Notes under the pieces: model-generated | What the model was told of the DNA's origin: nothing | The model's database searches: none | What the model saw: only the letters and a program-made list of their open reading frames with translations | DNA from: Alphaproteobacteria bacterium | GTDB taxonomy: Bacteria > Pseudomonadota > Alphaproteobacteria > UBA7985 > JAUIBT01 | DNA length: 64,000 nucleotides | Assembly (NCBI GenBank): GCA_030428565.1 | Contig: JAUIDR010000006.1 | Span: 1-64,000 of the forward strand | Direction: 5' to 3' | Position numbers and translations under genes: made by a program | In this document: positions 38,896 to 48,004 of the stretch, one piece after another | How positions within the stretch are numbered: the stretch's first letter is position 1 | Layout: every line of letters starts with the position of its first letter

Positions 38896-40196
38896 TTGAT
38901 CGTCTTAGAGCACCGATATTCTTCGCATTGGTTGCAGGGGCTTTGCTCTGGACCGGGCTTAACCAAAGTTGGAACACGGCCCTGGTCATCTTCAATATGG
39001 GGCTGATCTCAGCGGTAATGTCGCTGGGGGTCAATCTGCAATGGGGCATTGCTGGCCTGTTGAATGTCGGCATCATGGGCTTCGTCGCCCTGGGTGGTCT
39101 TGCGGCTGTGTTGATTGCTATGCCGCCCGTTAAGGAAGCCTGGAACGCTGGTGGTGGTGCGATCTTGCTGGGCCTGGCTATCGGCGCGGCCAGTATTGCC
39201 ATTGCCGCCACCGCCTACCGGCGCATGCACAAGGGCCTGCTGCGCGGTCTGGCCTTGGTGGTGATTCTGGTCGGCGGCTTCTACCTGACCCGCATCATTG
39301 CAACGCCTGCCATTAAGGCGGTCGAGGCCATTAACCCCGCTTCGACGGGCTATCTGGGCGGCCTGGGCTGGCCGGTGCTGATCGCGTGGCCGGTCGGCGG
39401 ATTGATGGCGGCCGGGGCGGCCTGGGTGATCGGCAAGACCGCTCTTGGCCTGCGTTCGGACTACTTGGCGATCGCCACACTCGGCATTTCAGAGATCATT
39501 ATCGCGGTCCTGAAGAACGAAGACTGGCTATCGCGCGGCGTCAAAAACGTCATCGGTATTCCGCGTCCGCTGCCTTATGAGGTGGATCTGCAAAAAGACG
39601 CCGGCTTTATTGAACAAGCCGCTTCGCTGGGTTTGGATCCCGTCACGGCCTCAACCCTCTACGTCAAGCTGGGTTACGGCATTCTGTTTGCAGTCGTCTT
39701 GCTCATTTTGCTGTGGCTCGCACAGAACGCGCTCAACAGTCCTTGGGGGCGTATGATGCGCGCCATTCGCGACAACGAAGTTGCCGCGCGTGCTATGGGC
39801 AAGAACGTGACCGCGCGTCACTTGCAAATCTTTGTCTTGGGATCAGCGATCTGTGGGATCGCCGGTGCCATGATGACCACGCTCGATGCGCAGTTGACAC
39901 CCAGTTCCTACCAGCCGTTGCGCTATACCTTCCTGATTTGGGTCATGGTGATTGTGGGCGGTTCAGGCAACAACCTGGGCGCTGTTCTGGGTGGTTTCCT
40001 GGTCTGGTTCCTGTGGGTTCAGGTCGAGCCTTTCGGCCAATTCTTGATGGGTGTTATCACCAGCCCCTTGTCCGATGGCTCGTTCTTGAAAGAGCACCTG
40101 CAAGCCGGTGCTGCGCACATGCGACTTTTGACCATGGGTCTGTTCTTGCTGCTGATGCTGCGGTTTAACCCCAAGGGGCTTATCCCAGAAAAGTAG
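38892..40196 (+). CDS. ABC transporter permease (LivM-like)
   Basis: NLQWGIAGLLNVGIMGFVALGGLAA, GRMMRAIRDNEVAARAMGKNVTARHLQIFVLGSAICGIAGAM. Confidence 0.92.
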   Translation: MIDRLRAPIFFALVAGALLWTGLNQSWNTALVIFNMGLISAVMSLGVNLQWGIAGLLNVGIMGFVALGGLAAVLIAMPPVKEAWNAGGGAILLGLAIGAASIAIAATAYRRMHKGLLRGLALVVILVGGFYLTRIIATPAIKAVEAINPASTGYLGGLGWPVLIAWPVGGLMAAGAAWVIGKTALGLRSDYLAIATLGISEIIIAVLKNEDWLSRGVKNVIGIPRPLPYEVDLQKDAGFIEQAASLGLDPVTASTLYVKLGYGILFAVVLLILLWLAQNALNSPWGRMMRAIRDNEVAARAMGKNVTARHLQIFVLGSAICGIAGAMMTTLDAQLTPSSYQPLRYTFLIWVMVIVGGSGNNLGAVLGGFLVWFLWVQVEPFGQFLMGVITSPLSDGSFLKEHLQAGAAHMRLLTMGLFLLLMLRFNPKGLIPEK

Positions 40197-40317
40197 CCAG
40201 GGTTCTGGCAGCGCTGCAGTCGCTGGCGCAAACAAATAAGACAAACGGTTCGATCCTTGCCGGTCGGGCCGTTTTCTTTTGCCCGTTCTTGGCCGGCGCG
40301 CCAACAAAGCTGGGCCT

Positions 40318-40335
40318 AAGTGCTGTCCAGCACTT
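40318..40335. other. Hairpin AAGTGCTG-TC-CAGCACTT upstream of 2-hydroxyacid dehydrogenase
   Basis: Perfect 8-bp inverted repeat; flanking GGCCT/AGGCC may extend it. Confidence 0.5.
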
Positions 40336-40396
40336 TGCAGGCCGAGCGGTTTGGCGCAAGATGGCGGTCAAGTCCAAGTTAAACGGGAGCGCTTTG

Positions 40397-41380
40397 ATGC
40401 AGGTTCACATCCTTGATGATTGGTTCGACACCTTGCGCCGTTTGGCCTGCTTTCAGCGCCTGGCCGAGCACGAGGTCACGGTCTGGACCGATCATCTGGA
40501 CGATGAGGCCGCGCTGGCTGAGCGCCTGCAGGATGCCGAGGCCTTGGTGCTGTTCCGCGAGCGCACCATCATCACGCGCAGTTTGCTGGAGCGTTTGCCC
40601 AAGCTGCGCCTTATCTCACAGCGCGGGGTCTATCCGCACGTTGATGTGCAGGCTTGCAGCGATCTTGGCGTCCTGTTTTGCTCAAACACCAGTGCGGGGG
40701 CGCCCTCATATGCGGCCGCGGAGTTGACGCTCGGCCTTATGCTGGCTGCTTCCCGCCAAATCCCGCAGCAGATGGCCTCTGCGAAATCCGGGCAATGGCA
40801 GATGGGCGTTGGCAAGACCCTGCGTGGGCGACGCTTGGGGCTCTATGGCTATGGCAAGATTGCTAAGGTCGTGGCCGACTATGGCCGGGCGCTCGGAATG
40901 CAAGTGGTCTGGTGGGCCTCTGAGGCGGGGCGAGCCCGCGCGCTGGCAGATGGGCAGGCTGTGGCCGCTAGTCGCCAGGCCTTCTTTGCCGAGAGCGATT
41001 TGGTCTCCTTGCACCTACGCTTGACGCCTGAGACACGGGGCATCGTCAGCCGCCAGGACTTGGGCGCCATGCAGCCGGGGGCGGTTTTGATCAACACCTC
41101 ACGCGCGGGGCTGATTGCGCCAGGGGCTTTGCTGGCTGCGTTGAATGCGGGGCGGCCCTGCATGGCCGCCATCGATGTGTTTGACACAGAGCCCCTAAGC
41201 GATGCCAACGACCCCTTGCTGGCGCACCCCAACCTGATCGCGACGCCGCATATCGGCTTTGTCACCGAAGACGAATTCGACATGCAGTTCGCCGATGCTT
41301 TCGATCAGATCAATGCTTTTGCTGACGGCCAGCCGGTGCATATGGTCAATCCGCGCGTTTGGGGCGCCGCAAACAGCTAG
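40397..41380 (+). CDS. D-2-hydroxyacid dehydrogenase family protein
   Basis: LGLYGYGKIAKVVADYGRALGMQVVWW, SLHLRLTPETRGIVS, LINTSRAGLI. Start moved to ATG 40397. Confidence 0.88.
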   Translation: MQVHILDDWFDTLRRLACFQRLAEHEVTVWTDHLDDEAALAERLQDAEALVLFRERTIITRSLLERLPKLRLISQRGVYPHVDVQACSDLGVLFCSNTSAGAPSYAAAELTLGLMLAASRQIPQQMASAKSGQWQMGVGKTLRGRRLGLYGYGKIAKVVADYGRALGMQVVWWASEAGRARALADGQAVAASRQAFFAESDLVSLHLRLTPETRGIVSRQDLGAMQPGAVLINTSRAGLIAPGALLAALNAGRPCMAAIDVFDTEPLSDANDPLLAHPNLIATPHIGFVTEDEFDMQFADAFDQINAFADGQPVHMVNPRVWGAANS

Positions 41381-41432
41381 AGCCTGCCAGGATCTTGCTA
41401 GGAGCTTGCCAGGAGCTTGCCTGGAGCTTGCC
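41378..41432. repeat. 11-bp tandem repeat (five units) beginning at the stop codon of the 2-hydroxyacid dehydrogenase gene
   Basis: tagagcctgcc / aggatcttgct / aggagcttgcc / aggagcttgcc / tggagcttgcc. Confidence 0.8.
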
Positions 41433-41497
41433 TGGGCGGCCAAACTGGTGCTTGGCGTCGGGAGCCACCGCCGATAGGGCGCTGCCCGCCAGTGCTC

Positions 41498-41558
41498 GCT
41501 TTCGAGAAAAGGCGCGAAAGCTTGCTTTATGCTTTCGAATTATTCTAATATCGAAAGC
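41498..41558. promoter_or_regulatory. Candidate DeoR-type operator: two inverted-repeat pairs of GCTTTCGA half-sites
   Basis: gctttcga (41498-41505)/cgcgaaagc (41513-41521) and gctttcga (41531-41538)/tcgaaagc (41551-41558), just upstream of the deoR-family gene. Confidence 0.6.
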
Positions 41559-41578
41559 TCAGTATCCGAGGAGCGGGC

Positions 41579-42349
41579 ATGAAGCCGAGCCGAAACGCCC
41601 TGGCGCGCCAAACGGCGATCCTAAAGCACTTGCAGACGAGTGGGCGCGCGCTGGTCGATGATCTAGCGGTCATGTTCGACACGACGCCGCAAACCATCCG
41701 TAAAGACCTGACTGTTCTGGAAGAGGGCAACCAGATTTCGCGTTTCCACGGCGGCGCTGCCCTGATGAGCGGCATCGAGTATACCCGCGTGGAAGTGCGG
41801 CGAGAGATCGCCCGCGATGAAAAGGAGCGCATCGGTCAGCTGACAGCGGGCCTAATCCCCAATAATTCTTCGGTGATTATCAATTCTGGCACAACCACCG
41901 CCGCGGTGGCGCGCGCGCTTGAGCATCATGTCGGCCTAAAGCTTGTGACCGATTCGGTCAATTTGGCCGATGAAATACGTGGTTTTGCGGGAATTGAGGT
42001 CATGGTGCCTGCCGGGGTGATCCGCCGATCAGATGGGGCGATTTTGGGCGAATCGGCGGTTGAATTCATTCGTCAGTTTCGGGTCGATGTGGCGGTCATC
42101 GGCGCTGCGGCCATTGCCAAAGATGGGGCCTTGCTGGACTACGACCTGCGTCAAGCCTCGGTTGCGCGAGCGATTATCGACAATGCCCGCACTGTGATTT
42201 TGGCGGCCGACAGCACCAAATTCTCTCACGTCGCGCCGGTTTGCATCGGCAGAATCGGCCAATTGGATACCCTGGTGACAGATGCTGGGCGACCTGACTG
42301 GCTGCGGCAAGCGTGCAGCGATCTGGGGGTCAGGCTGGTCGAGGCCTAA
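41579..42349 (+). CDS. DeoR family transcriptional regulator
   Basis: RQTAILKHLQTSGRALVDDLAVMFDTTPQTIRKDLTVLEEGNQISRFHGGAAL; SorC/DeoR sensor motif INSGTTTAAVARALEHH. Confidence 0.93.
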   Translation: MKPSRNALARQTAILKHLQTSGRALVDDLAVMFDTTPQTIRKDLTVLEEGNQISRFHGGAALMSGIEYTRVEVRREIARDEKERIGQLTAGLIPNNSSVIINSGTTTAAVARALEHHVGLKLVTDSVNLADEIRGFAGIEVMVPAGVIRRSDGAILGESAVEFIRQFRVDVAVIGAAAIAKDGALLDYDLRQASVARAIIDNARTVILAADSTKFSHVAPVCIGRIGQLDTLVTDAGRPDWLRQACSDLGVRLVEA

Positions 42350-42593
42350 TCCGCAAAGACCGACGTTTCGACAAGTCCGCTTGACGCTTGCGTTCGATTA
42401 TGTAAGCTGACGCAAATAAATATGATAAAAACGAAACTCGTTAACAGATGTTGTCCTTTCCGGGATGATTGCGCGAACCCTGACAAGTCGGGTGCCCGAT
42501 TTGGGCCAAATGCACAAGCAGGGCGCGCAAACAGGAAGCAGAAGAGCGGGCCTTGGCTCGCAGGGCTGGGTGACAGCTCAGGAGGTGAACACG

Positions 42594-43178
42594 ATGCTGC
42601 TGATCTTGCGTCCCCTAGTGTGGCTGAACTCGCACGTTCTGGCCCTTGGTAGGCACATTGCCTGGATGGCGTTGGCTCTGATGGTGCTGGTGATCCTGGC
42701 GCAGGTGTTCTTTCGCTATGTCCTCAATAATGCACTGGCCTGGCCGGACGAAGCCGCGCGCTTTCTCATGCTCTGGATGACCGCGCTGATGGCGCCGACA
42801 GCGATGCGCTGGGGTGGTTTCGTGTCGATCGATATGCTGCCTTCTGCGCTTGGCCAACGGGCGGGGCAAATCATGACCTTCATCTTGCTGGCCATGGCGC
42901 TGGTGGTGCTGCTGGTCGCGGTTCAACATGGCTACAAGCACACCTTTGGTTTTGGTGGCAAATTCAACAGTTCGTCATTGCGGCTACCTTTGGACTGGTT
43001 CGGTATGGAGACCGTCAAAGTCAAGCTGCGCTATATGTATGGTTCGCTGTTGGTCTGCGTCGTCCTGTTGATCTCGGTCACGGTTGAGCTGTTGTTGCGT
43101 TCTGCGATTCTCATCATCAACCCCCAAGCAAAATTGCCGAGCGTTGGTGCGCCCAGCGGTCCGATTGGAGGCGAGTGA
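42594..43178 (+). CDS. TRAP transporter small permease (DctQ-like)
   Basis: ILAQVFFRYVLNNALAWPDEAARFLMLWMTALMAPTAMRWGGFVSIDML. ATG 42594 behind CAGGAGGTGA. Confidence 0.92.
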   Translation: MLLILRPLVWLNSHVLALGRHIAWMALALMVLVILAQVFFRYVLNNALAWPDEAARFLMLWMTALMAPTAMRWGGFVSIDMLPSALGQRAGQIMTFILLAMALVVLLVAVQHGYKHTFGFGGKFNSSSLRLPLDWFGMETVKVKLRYMYGSLLVCVVLLISVTVELLLRSAILIINPQAKLPSVGAPSGPIGGE

Positions 43179-44677
43179 TGCTCGCTCTATTCCTGCCGGT
43201 ATTCTTGGTCTTTTTGTTGATTGGTCTGCCGGTCTTTTTCGCGCTGCTGCTCGCGCCGGGGCTCTTGTTGATGCTCAACGGTCAGGAGCGTGACGTCGCC
43301 TTGCTCTATCGCAATGTCTACAACGGCATGGATAGCTTTCCGCTGATGGCGCTGCCCTTTTTTGTTCTGGCCGGCGAATTGATGAACCGCGGCGGGATTA
43401 CCATTCGCTTGGTGGAGTTTAGCCAAGCCCTGATGGGCCATCTGCGCGGCGGGCTGGCGCACGTCAACATCCTAAGCTCGATTTTGTTCGCTGGGCTCTC
43501 GGGCTCGGCCGTGGCCGATACCTCGGCTCTGGGGTCGACGCTCATCCCGGCGATGGAAAAGAACGGCTATTCACGTAAATTTGCGGCGGCGGTGACGGCA
43601 GCCAGTTCGGTCATCGGGCCCATCATCCCACCGTCGGGCATCATGATTATCTATGCCTACGTGATGGGGGAGAGCGTTGCCGCCCTATTTTTGGCCGGAA
43701 TTGTGCCGGGCATTATGGTCGGCCTAGGTCTCATGGTGATGGTACGCTTGTTGGCTGATCGCTATGACCTGCCCAAAGCTGAGCGTATTGTTAGTCCCAA
43801 TCAGACCATCAGCGCGCTTGAATCCTGGGTCTCCTTTGCCTTGATCCGCGTGAATGTAGCGGGCCTTTTGATGCTGCTGGCATCGGGCCTATCTGCGCTG
43901 TTGAGCAGCCTGACCGGCTGGAATGTGAGCTGGAACGGCTGGTTGGTCTTCGTGGTGCTGTTGCCCTTGGCACATGTCCTCATGATGTGGCTGCGCGGCC
44001 AGGTCTCCAACGATTTTCGCATCATTTGCAAGAAGGCCGTCGCGCCCTTGCAGACGCCCATTATCATCTTGGGCGGCATTTTGATTGGGGTCTTCACGCC
44101 GACAGAGGCCTCAGCTATAGCCGTTGCTTACGCCTTGTTAATTGCCTTCGGTGTGCTGCACAGCTTGCGATTATCTGATCTGCCTGCAGTCTTAGCTAAG
44201 GCGGCCTTGTCGTCCGCTAGTGTCCTCTTGTTGGTGGGCGCGGCGGTGGCCTTCAAGACCGTAGTCAGCCTCAGTCACGCCCCAGAACAGCTCACCCACT
44301 TGATCTTGGGTTTGACCGAAAACCCGCTGCTACTGCTGTTCTTGATCAACATCCTGTTGTTCGTGGTGGGGATGTTCTTGGATGCCGGGCCCGCCATCAT
44401 CATTTTGGGTCCAATCTTGGGTCCGATCTTCGTCGATTTGGGCGTTCACCCGGTTCACTTCGCCATCATCATGTCGGTCAATTTGACGGTCGGCTTGGCG
44501 ACCCCGCCGATGGGGCTGGTGCTGTTCGTTGCGTCTTCCGTCTCGGGCGAAAAGGTCGAGACGATTTCCCGGGCAATTCTGCCCTTCTTAGCGGTCGAAG
44601 TCATCGTGATCTTCTTGATCACCTATGTACCGGCCATCTCAATGACAATCCCGCGCTTGACGGGCTTCGTCCAATAA
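43175..44677 (+). CDS. TRAP transporter large permease (DctM-like)
   Basis: LPFFVLAGELMNRGGIT, LSGSAVADTSALGSTLIPAMEKNGYSRKFAAAVTAASSVIGPIIPPSGIMIIYAYV. Confidence 0.95.
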   Translation: MMLALFLPVFLVFLLIGLPVFFALLLAPGLLLMLNGQERDVALLYRNVYNGMDSFPLMALPFFVLAGELMNRGGITIRLVEFSQALMGHLRGGLAHVNILSSILFAGLSGSAVADTSALGSTLIPAMEKNGYSRKFAAAVTAASSVIGPIIPPSGIMIIYAYVMGESVAALFLAGIVPGIMVGLGLMVMVRLLADRYDLPKAERIVSPNQTISALESWVSFALIRVNVAGLLMLLASGLSALLSSLTGWNVSWNGWLVFVVLLPLAHVLMMWLRGQVSNDFRIICKKAVAPLQTPIIILGGILIGVFTPTEASAIAVAYALLIAFGVLHSLRLSDLPAVLAKAALSSASVLLLVGAAVAFKTVVSLSHAPEQLTHLILGLTENPLLLLFLINILLFVVGMFLDAGPAIIILGPILGPIFVDLGVHPVHFAIIMSVNLTVGLATPPMGLVLFVASSVSGEKVETISRAILPFLAVEVIVIFLITYVPAISMTIPRLTGFVQ

Positions 44678-44712
44678 CATCCGCATAAAAGCATCCAATC
44701 AAGGAGGATAAC

Positions 44713-45774
44713 ATGCTTAAATTAACCTTAAAGGCGCTGTTGGCCGCCGCTGTGCTGGTGGGGGCTCCCGTCCTCAGCGCCACGGCTGCGGACTACACTA
44801 TCCGTGCCACCGCAAACTCGAACGAGAATGATGAGGACTATGACGGCCTGGTGGTCTTCAAGAGCTTCGTTGAGAGTGCATCGAACGGTGCGATCGAAGT
44901 CGAGCTGTTCATCGGCACCCAGCTTTGCGCCAACGGCGCCGAGTGTTTGCAGGGCGTGGCTGACGGCTCGATTGATGTCTATATCTCGACATCAGGCGGG
45001 GCTGCGGGCATCTTCCCCTACGTGCAGGTTCTTGATTTGCCCTACCTGATGGCCAACGACCGCGTGGCGGAAGCCGTTCTGTCGGGCGATTTTACCCGCA
45101 AGATGCGCGAAATGGCGCTGGCAGATTCTGACGGCACCATTCGCTTGATGACCATCGGCAACACAGGCGGTTGGCGTAACTTTGCCAACACCAAGCGGGT
45201 CGTTCGCACCCCCGACGACTTGGCGGGACTGAAGATCCGTACCGTTGTTGCGGACCTGCCGCAGGAGCTGGTGCGCGCGCTGGGCGCTTCACCGACTCCC
45301 ATTCCGTGGCCCGAGCTGTTCACTTCGTTCCAAACCGGTGTGGTTGAAGGCTCGAAGAACGGCATCACCGACATCATGGGCATGAAATTCCCCGATGCGG
45401 GCTTGCAGTACGTAACGCTGGACGGTCACGCCTACATGGGCGCCTTGTGGTGGATGAACAATGCTAAGTTCATGGATATGCCCGAAGATCTGCGCCGCGT
45501 CGTCGTCGATGGCTTTGCTGCTCTGCAACAGGCTACCTTCGCCTCGCCAAAGCGTAAGTCGATCCAGGCCTATTCTGATTTCGTCGCTGGCGGTGGCTCG
45601 CTCTATGTGCCGAGCCCGGCAGAAAAGGCCATGTTCCGCGAAGCCGCAGCACCGGTCTATGATTGGTTCAAGTCCAACATTCAAGGCGGCGGTGAAATCT
45701 TTGATGCCTTGGTCGCGGCGGTTGCCGAGGCCGAAGCGGATCTGGAAGCTGGCATGGCCGCCGATCTGAAGTAA
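44713..45774 (+). CDS. TRAP transporter substrate-binding protein (DctP-like)
   Basis: Signal peptide; DLAGLKIRTVVADLPQELVRALGASPTPIPWPELFTSFQTGVVEGSKNGITDI. Confidence 0.93.
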   Translation: MLKLTLKALLAAAVLVGAPVLSATAADYTIRATANSNENDEDYDGLVVFKSFVESASNGAIEVELFIGTQLCANGAECLQGVADGSIDVYISTSGGAAGIFPYVQVLDLPYLMANDRVAEAVLSGDFTRKMREMALADSDGTIRLMTIGNTGGWRNFANTKRVVRTPDDLAGLKIRTVVADLPQELVRALGASPTPIPWPELFTSFQTGVVEGSKNGITDIMGMKFPDAGLQYVTLDGHAYMGALWWMNNAKFMDMPEDLRRVVVDGFAALQQATFASPKRKSIQAYSDFVAGGGSLYVPSPAEKAMFREAAAPVYDWFKSNIQGGGEIFDALVAAVAEAEADLEAGMAADLK

Positions 45775-45804
45775 GGCCCCGGCCGCGCTTCAACCTCCCT
45801 TACC

Positions 45805-45990
45805 AGGGGTCGGTCCACCGCAAAGTATGGTGGTGGATCTGGCCCCTGCAAAGGGCGCCAAATGGTCGATCCCGCGCCGCCAACTGGGCCACGGTCTTGT
45901 GGCTGCATTCGTTGCAAGGGAGACTGTGTTTGCGCGTGTTTTTCGGGTTCATTGCTTCGCCAAGACTGAACTGAAAAACGTGCGCAAACA
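45805..45990. repeat. Two large intergenic inverted repeats between convergent dctP-like and Sel1 genes
   Basis: GGGGTCGGTCCACC...GGTGGTGGATCTGGCCCC (45806-45846) and TGTTTGCGCGTGTTTTTC (45927-45944) / GAAAAACGTGCGCAAACA (45973-45990), with inner GTTCA/TGAAC. Confidence 0.7.
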
Positions 45991-46031
45991 AAGAGCTAGC
46001 AAGAGGGGAGGCGCGAGCGCCTCGCCACCGC

Positions 46032-46544
46032 CTAGCGAAACGGGTAGAGCCAAACCCGGTAGTCTTCGATCAAAATATTGGCTTGTTCGATTTGCTCGCG
46101 TGACATCTTCTTGACCACCTCCTCTTGGGAAATAGCCGCGTCGGGATCGCCCCCGATCGCTGACAGGACGTACCAAGTGTAGGCGCGAACCAGGTCAGGA
46201 GCTGGCATGCCGCGCCCCACTTCATAGTACCAACCAATACCCGATTGAGCCCCAGCATGTCCTTTCAAAGACGCGCGCAAATACCACTCGAAGGCGCGCA
46301 CGTCATCGCGTTCGACGCCCAAGCCCGAAGCGTACATGACACCGATCAGCTCTTCAGCTTCGGCGTTGCCTGCGCGTGCGGCAGGCAGCAGCTCGGCCAT
46401 GGCCGCCTGGTAGTTGCCAGCGTCCATCAGATCGCGCGCTGTCTCTATTTCTGCCGCCGCGGGACTGGCAAAGCTCAGAAGACAAGCCAAGCAGGCCGTC
46501 GCCAAAAAGCCGGGCTGGGGGCGTTTAGACAGGTTGAGCAGCAT
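46032..46544 (-). CDS. Secreted Sel1-repeat (TPR-like) protein
   Basis: Signal peptide MLLNLSKRPQPGFLATACLACLLSFASPAAA; repeats AEAEELIGVMYASGLGVERDDVRAFEWYLRAS / AGAQSGIGWYYEVGRGMPAPDLVRAYTWYVLSA. Start moved to ATG 46544. Confidence 0.8.
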   Translation of the reverse strand: MLLNLSKRPQPGFLATACLACLLSFASPAAAEIETARDLMDAGNYQAAMAELLPAARAGNAEAEELIGVMYASGLGVERDDVRAFEWYLRASLKGHAGAQSGIGWYYEVGRGMPAPDLVRAYTWYVLSAIGGDPDAAISQEEVVKKMSREQIEQANILIEDYRVWLYPFR

Positions 46545-46586
46545 GGTTATTCCTTGCGGTTTTGGGCCCCAAAGGCCGGTGAAAGG

Positions 46587-47972
46587 TTGGCGCGAAGCAG
46601 TGGGCGCCGATCCCAATCCTGGTTCGCGCGCGGGTGGACGATCAAGCAGGCCGCCATTGCGGTTTTGATCGCCTGCGCTGGTCTGGTCGCTTTCGCGCCT
46701 GCCCATGCAAACCCTTTTCCGCCTGCATTGCAATCCTCTGATTTTCTCGATTTCGACGATGATCTCGCCAAGTTGGGACAACTTCTGTTCTTTGATCCGA
46801 TCTTGTCGGGTAACCGCAATATCTCCTGCGCCACCTGCCACAGTCCCGATCACGGCAGCAGCGATGGCCTCAGTTTGGGCATAGGCGAGGGTGGCGTTGG
46901 TCTTGGCCCCAAGCGCAGCCCTGGCCAAGGCGCCAGCCGTATCCGCAAGCGGATTCCGCGCAATGCGCCAGCGCTATGGAACCTTGGCGCTCGCCAGTTC
47001 AAGACCTTGTTCCATGATGGCCGTGTCAGCCATTCTGATATCTACGACAACGGGTTTAGCACGCCCGCGCAAGAATGGCTGCCCGAGGGGCTAGATAACT
47101 TGCTGGCCGTGCAAGCCTTGTTCCCCTTGACCGCTCAGTTTGAGATGGCCGGCGATCCGCTGGAAAACGAGATCGCGGGGGCTGCCTATGATCGCATCGA
47201 CGCGGTATGGCCCATCGTTACAAAGCGGGTGCGGACCAACCCCGAATATGCAGGGATGTTGATCGCGGCCTATGATGACTTGGATGATCCTCTGGACATC
47301 TCGATCGCCCATATCGTCAACGCCATCGCTGCCTTCGAGGCCCTGGAATTCCAGAGTATCGACAGCCCGTTTGACGCCTTTTTGGCCGGTGATTTGGATG
47401 CCTTGAACGACGAGCAACGCGCCGGAGCCGAATTGTTTTACGGCAAAGCTGGTTGTAGCGACTGCCACGCGGGCGCGCTCCAGACCGACCACGAGTTTCA
47501 TGCGCTCATGCTGCCCCATTTTGGGCCCGGTCGAACACGTCGCTGGGATACAATCGTGCGCGATGTCGGGCGCATGGGGGTCTCGGATCGCTTGCAAGAC
47601 GCTTATCGTTTCCGAACGCCTTCTTTGCGCAATGTGGCTTTGACCGCACCCTATGGGCACAACGGTGCCTACATGAGCCTTGAAGCTATGGTGCGTCATC
47701 ACCTGAACCCGCGTGCCAGCTTTGAAGCCTGGTCGCCGGACCAGGCCCGTCTGCCGGCGGTAGCCTGGCTGGCGGCCAGTGATTTCCTGCCCTTTGAAGA
47801 CAAGCGTGAGCGCGCGCGCCTCGCCCGTCGAGCAGACCTAGCGCCGCAGCAGCTGAGCGATGCGGAAATCGAGCAAATCCTGGCTTTTTTGCATGCACTG
47901 ACGGGGCGCGAGTCCATTGAGGGCCGATTGGGCCGCCCCGACCGCGTGCCGAGCGGCCTGGAAATCGACTGA
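46587..47972 (+). CDS. Diheme cytochrome c peroxidase/MauG family protein
   Basis: LAKLGQLLFFDPILSGNRNISCATCHSPDHGSSDG, GKAGCSDCHAGALQTDHEFHAL, FRTPSLRNVALTAPYGHNGAYMSLEAMVRHHLNP; signal-like ACAGLVAFAPAHA. Start approximate (TTG 46587). Confidence 0.88.
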   Translation: MARSSGRRSQSWFARGWTIKQAAIAVLIACAGLVAFAPAHANPFPPALQSSDFLDFDDDLAKLGQLLFFDPILSGNRNISCATCHSPDHGSSDGLSLGIGEGGVGLGPKRSPGQGASRIRKRIPRNAPALWNLGARQFKTLFHDGRVSHSDIYDNGFSTPAQEWLPEGLDNLLAVQALFPLTAQFEMAGDPLENEIAGAAYDRIDAVWPIVTKRVRTNPEYAGMLIAAYDDLDDPLDISIAHIVNAIAAFEALEFQSIDSPFDAFLAGDLDALNDEQRAGAELFYGKAGCSDCHAGALQTDHEFHALMLPHFGPGRTRRWDTIVRDVGRMGVSDRLQDAYRFRTPSLRNVALTAPYGHNGAYMSLEAMVRHHLNPRASFEAWSPDQARLPAVAWLAASDFLPFEDKRERARLARRADLAPQQLSDAEIEQILAFLHALTGRESIEGRLGRPDRVPSGLEID

Positions 47973-48004
47973 TGGGGGCTTTGTATCGTGGCTGAGTTGG
48001 CTCA

